A DNA stretch of 64,000 nucleotides. Source: Mycobacterium sp. AZCC_0083 (GTDB lineage Bacteria > Actinomycetota > Actinomycetes > Mycobacteriales > Mycobacteriaceae). Positions within the stretch are counted from its first letter, which is position 1; each line of letters starts with the position of its first letter. Below the pieces are notes generated by a model. That model saw only the letters and a program-made list of their open reading frames with translations. It did not search any database and was not told the DNA's origin. Shown here one piece after another: positions 61,054 through 64,000 of the stretch. The stretch is taken from assembly GCF_014202335.1 (NCBI RefSeq), contig NZ_JACHGP010000015.1, positions 158,332-222,331 on the forward strand, given 5' to 3'. The position numbers were made by a program, and so were the translations under genes.

Positions 61054-62151
61054 TCACGGGCTTAGCACGAGTAAGAGACGGACGAGCTCGGCTTGGCGGT
61101 GGGTGTCGGTCTTGTCGAAGACGTGTTGCAGATGGGTGCGAACCGTTGTGTACGAGATCGACAATTCCTCCGAGATTTGTTTCAGATCCGCGCCATGCAT
61201 CACGTGCAGCGCAACCTCGGCTTCGGCTTGAGTGAGGCGGTAGAGCCGCCGCAACAGAGCTACGGTGGGTTCGGGTTCGTCGTCTGGATCAATGATCAGC
61301 ACCAATGCCATTGGCTGCCTGAGTGGCTCATCGGCGTTACGGTGGTGGGAGGGCAGCACGTGAATCACGAAGGGGCGCTTACCCGAGGGCCGAGAGCAGG
61401 TGAGCGACCGGCCCGTGCGAACGGTGGACGGTTCGCCGGTGAGGGCTTTCTGTATTGCGTAATGGAGCTCTTGTTCGGCGCGCGTGCTTGTTGTGGCGAT
61501 CCGTCCTGACCGCATGCAAAGGCCGTCTTCGGCACGAACGATCCGTTCGGCGGCTGAATTCAGGTTTATCACCAGGTGTTCGCCTGCGACGATGATTACT
61601 CCGTGCCGGACGACCTCTAGCGCCCCGGCCAGCTCAACGGCGCTGTCGGCCAGCGCCGCTAGTTTGTCCTGCGTGCGCAGCGCCTGCTGCAAGTGTGGGA
61701 CCAAGCCGCTCACCAGCTTCACACGTTCCAGCGTGTCGAACGACTCCGTCCGTCCCGGCGCCGCAACGATGAGGCAGGTAGATCTCGACTCGTCGGTAAG
61801 CCGGATGAATAACCCGTCGTCGATGTCGAGGGGCCGCAGCCAGTCTTGATAGAACTCTGACTTCCGCACGAGGGGCATCAACTCCGACCCGGTCCGCACT
61901 GCACCTACCGGACTGCGCTCAACGGCCGCGAGCACGCGATCCAAGCGGTGGTAGTGCTCGGCGTAGCTTTGGGCGGCTTCCACCGGAACGGCGTTCTGAA
62001 CGGACGATGTTCCATGGTCCGAAAAAAGCCCGCCGTGTGTGCCACCGAGCGTGCGGTGAATGTCGCCGACGGCCATTCGCCAGTGCTGGGGAGTGACCGC
62101 GGCAGCGTAGATGCCAGATACTAGGCGCGAGAAATCCTCGACCGTGACCAT
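61054..62151 (-). CDS. LuxR-type regulator with N-terminal sensor region
   Basis: The 365-residue protein has a C-terminal LuxR helix-turn-helix (LTQAEAEVALHVMHGADLKQ, ISEELSISYTTVRTHLQHVF, about 303-345) and about 280 residues of sensor region, with a GAF/PAS-like middle (VIIVAGEHLVINLNSAAERI). It is a single gene between a repeat-rich region and a divergent small gene, so its target is not evident. Confidence 0.85.
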   Translation of the reverse strand: MVTVEDFSRLVSGIYAAAVTPQHWRMAVGDIHRTLGGTHGGLFSDHGTSSVQNAVPVEAAQSYAEHYHRLDRVLAAVERSPVGAVRTGSELMPLVRKSEFYQDWLRPLDIDDGLFIRLTDESRSTCLIVAAPGRTESFDTLERVKLVSGLVPHLQQALRTQDKLAALADSAVELAGALEVVRHGVIIVAGEHLVINLNSAAERIVRAEDGLCMRSGRIATTSTRAEQELHYAIQKALTGEPSTVRTGRSLTCSRPSGKRPFVIHVLPSHHRNADEPLRQPMALVLIIDPDDEPEPTVALLRRLYRLTQAEAEVALHVMHGADLKQISEELSISYTTVRTHLQHVFDKTDTHRQAELVRLLLVLSP

Positions 62152-62346
62152 CGTCCGGTCCCCGATACCCCCACTGACACTGCCACCGTCGTCAGCCCCA
62201 TCCTGGCTATGGATCTCTTATGAAGAGTAGCTGGATCTCATGCATTTGGATGAGGGATTGGGCGTCTCCTGGTGCTTCTCTTGCTGTACATAGCGAAGCT
62301 GTGACTCCGGTAGGAGCCACCAATCATCGGGAGGAGGCATCCGCAC

Positions 62347-62649
62347 ATGTCGCAGTTACTACCGGCATCTACCGCGACACCGGACGTCCGGTCAGCTCCG
62401 TCGGCGGTCGACTCCACGCAATACGGCCCGACACGGGTTCTCGTCACAGAACAGGAAGTTGCATTCGCAACGGCCGCGGCGATATCGGTGCCGCCCGCAA
62501 CGACCCGCCATCGCCGGCTGGGCACAACGTTGATCGCCGCAATCGGCCGCATCCACATCGCGCTGCCTGAGCCACGACCGCACTATCCGCGGCGTGATCC
62601 CAACTATTTCGAGGCGGCGCGAATGGCCCGCGAGATGGACCACCTATGA
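62347..62649 (+). CDS. hypothetical protein, 100 residues
   Basis: ATG 62347 has GGGAGGAGG about 12 nt upstream. The C-terminal part (RHRRLGTTLIAAIGRIHIAL and RRDPNYFEAARMAREMDHL) has the look of small conserved mycobacterial proteins. It is divergent from the LuxR gene. Function unknown. Confidence 0.5.
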   Translation: MSQLLPASTATPDVRSAPSAVDSTQYGPTRVLVTEQEVAFATAAAISVPPATTRHRRLGTTLIAAIGRIHIALPEPRPHYPRRDPNYFEAARMAREMDHL

Positions 62650-62807
62650 CGGCACACGCCACACGCGTGCAAGAAACCCGCAAACGACAAACGCCACGCT
62701 GTCGCCTTGAGCAACGTCGTCCCGGTCGATTGTTTTCGATGTGAACAAGAACCGCACACACCGCACACCGCGGTCAGACGCGCGGCTCAAATCCTAGGAG
62801 GAAAGAC

Positions 62808-63119
62808 ATGAAGTACGTCATGACCTGGACGCCTCGGCTCAGCGGCTCCGCAGAGGAGAATGAAGCGGCCACCCGGCGCGGTTTGGAACTGTTTTCAAAG
62901 TGGCAGCAACCGGCCGGCACGACGTTTCACCAATTCGTCGCCCGAGTTGATGGGACTGGAGGGTTCGCCGTCGTGGAGACCGACAGTCCCGCGGACCTGC
63001 TCGACGGCACCGGCAAGTTCGGTCCCCTCAACGAATTCCAGCTTTACCCGGTCGTGGACATCGCCGACTGGGTGCAGGCGGCGCAGGACGGTGTGGAGTT
63101 CAGGGAGTCAATCAGCTGA
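62808..63119 (+). CDS. DUF3303 family protein
   Basis: The 103-residue protein starts MKYVMTWTPRLSGS with TAGGAGGAAA upstream. It has the DUF3303 pattern LFSKWQQPAGTTFHQFVARV, GGFAVVETDS and the late FQLYPVVDIADWVQAA, a dimeric ferredoxin-like barrel. Function unknown. Confidence 0.85.
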   Translation: MKYVMTWTPRLSGSAEENEAATRRGLELFSKWQQPAGTTFHQFVARVDGTGGFAVVETDSPADLLDGTGKFGPLNEFQLYPVVDIADWVQAAQDGVEFRESIS

Positions 63120-63529
63120 GCGTCTGGTCAACGATCTCGCTCCTGGTGTACAGAGGCAGCAAGCACTTGCGGCGGCCGCCTCGACGTGACGCAGCTTGCC
63201 CACGGTTGTGCTGCGATCTCGGCGTGCCGTTGGACGACGTTGTCGCTATAGCCGAGAAGCTCTGCGACGTCGCGCCACATTCGACGCGACTTGCCCCGGC
63301 GTGTCGGCACCAGGCGATGAGGAACGCCCTGACACCTACTGCGCGTGGGCCCAAATCTGTCAACGACGGCCGAATTTTGACCCCTTTTCGACCGTCGACA
63401 CGGGGTCATCTTTCAGGCGTCGCCGACAAAATCCCCAAATCAACAAAAAGTTTTCATCACCAAAGCAGGGCGCCTAGCAACGGCCTGCGACGCCGTACCC
63501 GTGGTTCATCAGATGAAAACGGCGGACTT

Positions 63530-63555
63530 TCATGGATAACCGCCGTTATCCATGA
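63530..63555. repeat. perfect 11-bp inverted repeat
   Basis: TCATGGATAAC (63530-63540), loop CGCC, then GTTATCCATGA (63545-63555). It is AT-rich compared with its surroundings and could be a recombination or protein-binding site. Confidence 0.8.
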
Positions 63556-63700
63556 CGCTGAGGCGACATCCTGGCCGCGCGCCTGCACTCACTCAGTTCG
63601 CTTTGAGCAAGCGCGATCCCTGCGCAGACCACCACGCCGTGATTTCGACACGGCAGTAGCCGATGTGTCCACGCCGTGCCACGGCTCAAGGAGAAACACC

Positions 63701-63781
63701 ATGCTCAAAGCCAAGCGCCGGTTCCTTACGGTTACTGCCAGCCTCACCAGGCCGACGAACCAGACGCAGACCCACCGATAA
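63701..63781 (+). CDS. putative 26-residue peptide
   Basis: ATG 63701 has a good ribosome binding site (AAGGAGAAACACC) and encodes MLKAKRRFLTVTASLTRPTN and six more residues. The start resembles the first part of a signal peptide, so this may be the 5' stub of a lost secreted-protein gene. Confidence 0.27.
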   Translation: MLKAKRRFLTVTASLTRPTNQTQTHR

Positions 63782-64000
63782 ACGCCGCGAGCCCATTCGA
63801 GCGGGTTCGATCACGACATATTAGGTATCCAAAAAAGTGGAGGCAATAGGAAGAAACTCGAACCTTGCGCACATGTCCAGAAAGTGGTCTGACCTGCGGG
63901 AACGGTGACGGCGCTCATCGAAGATCCCCAGGTGTGCTTATCGGAATTCCCCACCTGTGAGCAGCGGTCAGTGTATCGGTTGGCGGGTGCCGGTGGTGGC

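Larger units (their letters stand above)
63120..64000. other. gene-poor stretch with inverted repeats
   Basis: No convincing gene up to the window end. It holds a perfect inverted repeat (63530-63555), another pair GTTTTCATC (63450-63458) with GATGAAAAC (63512-63520), a short frame at 63701 and a weak tRNA-like scrap at 63837-63873 (GTGGAGGCAATAGG, then CTCGAACC). Confidence 0.5.

Overview
The window looks like the chromosome of a Mycobacterium, probably a fast-growing Mycolicibacterium. The evidence is high-GC coding throughout, an LpqH-type 19 kDa lipoprotein, a resuscitation-promoting-factor-like protein, a PGRS glycine-rich protein, DUF732-like and other small mycobacterial secreted proteins, and an NDMA/mycofactocin-type alcohol dehydrogenase. 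No complete tRNA, rRNA, transposase, integrase or CRISPR array was seen.

Layout. (1) 1-1.9 kb: tail of an operon (VOC, carboxymuconolactone-decarboxylase-like, metallo-beta-lactamase-fold). (2) 2.7-13.5 kb: a sugar/sugar-acid catabolic locus around a LysR regulator. One arm (minus strand) encodes a hydroxypyruvate-isomerase-like protein, a tartronate-semialdehyde-reductase-like protein and transketolase. The other (plus strand) encodes an APC permease, a mutarotase-like protein, an aldo/keto reductase, a lactonase-like amidohydrolase and a class III aminotransferase. Related dyads sit in front of both arms. (3) 13.5-33.5 kb: an accessory island. It has a duplicated secreted protein, a sulfatase, and a group of membrane-bound signalling/defence-like genes: a TrkA-N/RyR-like protein with lipoprotein and small membrane partners plus a truncated TIR gene, a TIR-TM-NHL receptor built like PknD, and a lipoprotein/CHASE2-TIR pair. 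These are followed by an sce7726/sce7725 pair, an ImmA-like metallopeptidase and a small membrane protein, three of which carry single-base frameshifts. (4) 33.5-42.5 kb: a PE-less PGRS protein, then an unusual RiPP locus.

The RiPP locus (36.0-42.5 kb, minus strand) is the most interesting part. A full-length LanB-type dehydratase, a peptidase-C39 ABC exporter and a small HlyD-like protein lie between two related precursor genes. Both precursors share a leader ending in a double-glycine site, and their cores are rich in Ser/Thr/Gly with repeated PSGG units. Neither core has a cysteine and no LanC cyclase is present, so classical lanthionine rings cannot form. A linear dehydrated peptide, or another chemistry, is inferred.

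(5) 42.7-56.5 kb: a large plus-strand catabolic operon led by an IclR regulator. It has a sugar-type ABC importer (permease frameshifted near its 3' end) and beta-oxidation-like enzymes (MaoC, CoA-transferase, acyl-CoA dehydrogenase, enoyl-CoA hydratase, two SDRs, an NDMA-type alcohol dehydrogenase, an aldehyde dehydrogenase, DUF993). The substrate is unknown. (6) 56.6-64 kb: small genes, the second copy of the duplicated secreted protein, a secreted beta-trefoil-like protein, a LuxR regulator and several repeats. Some of these resemble tRNA 3' ends and may be scars of integration.
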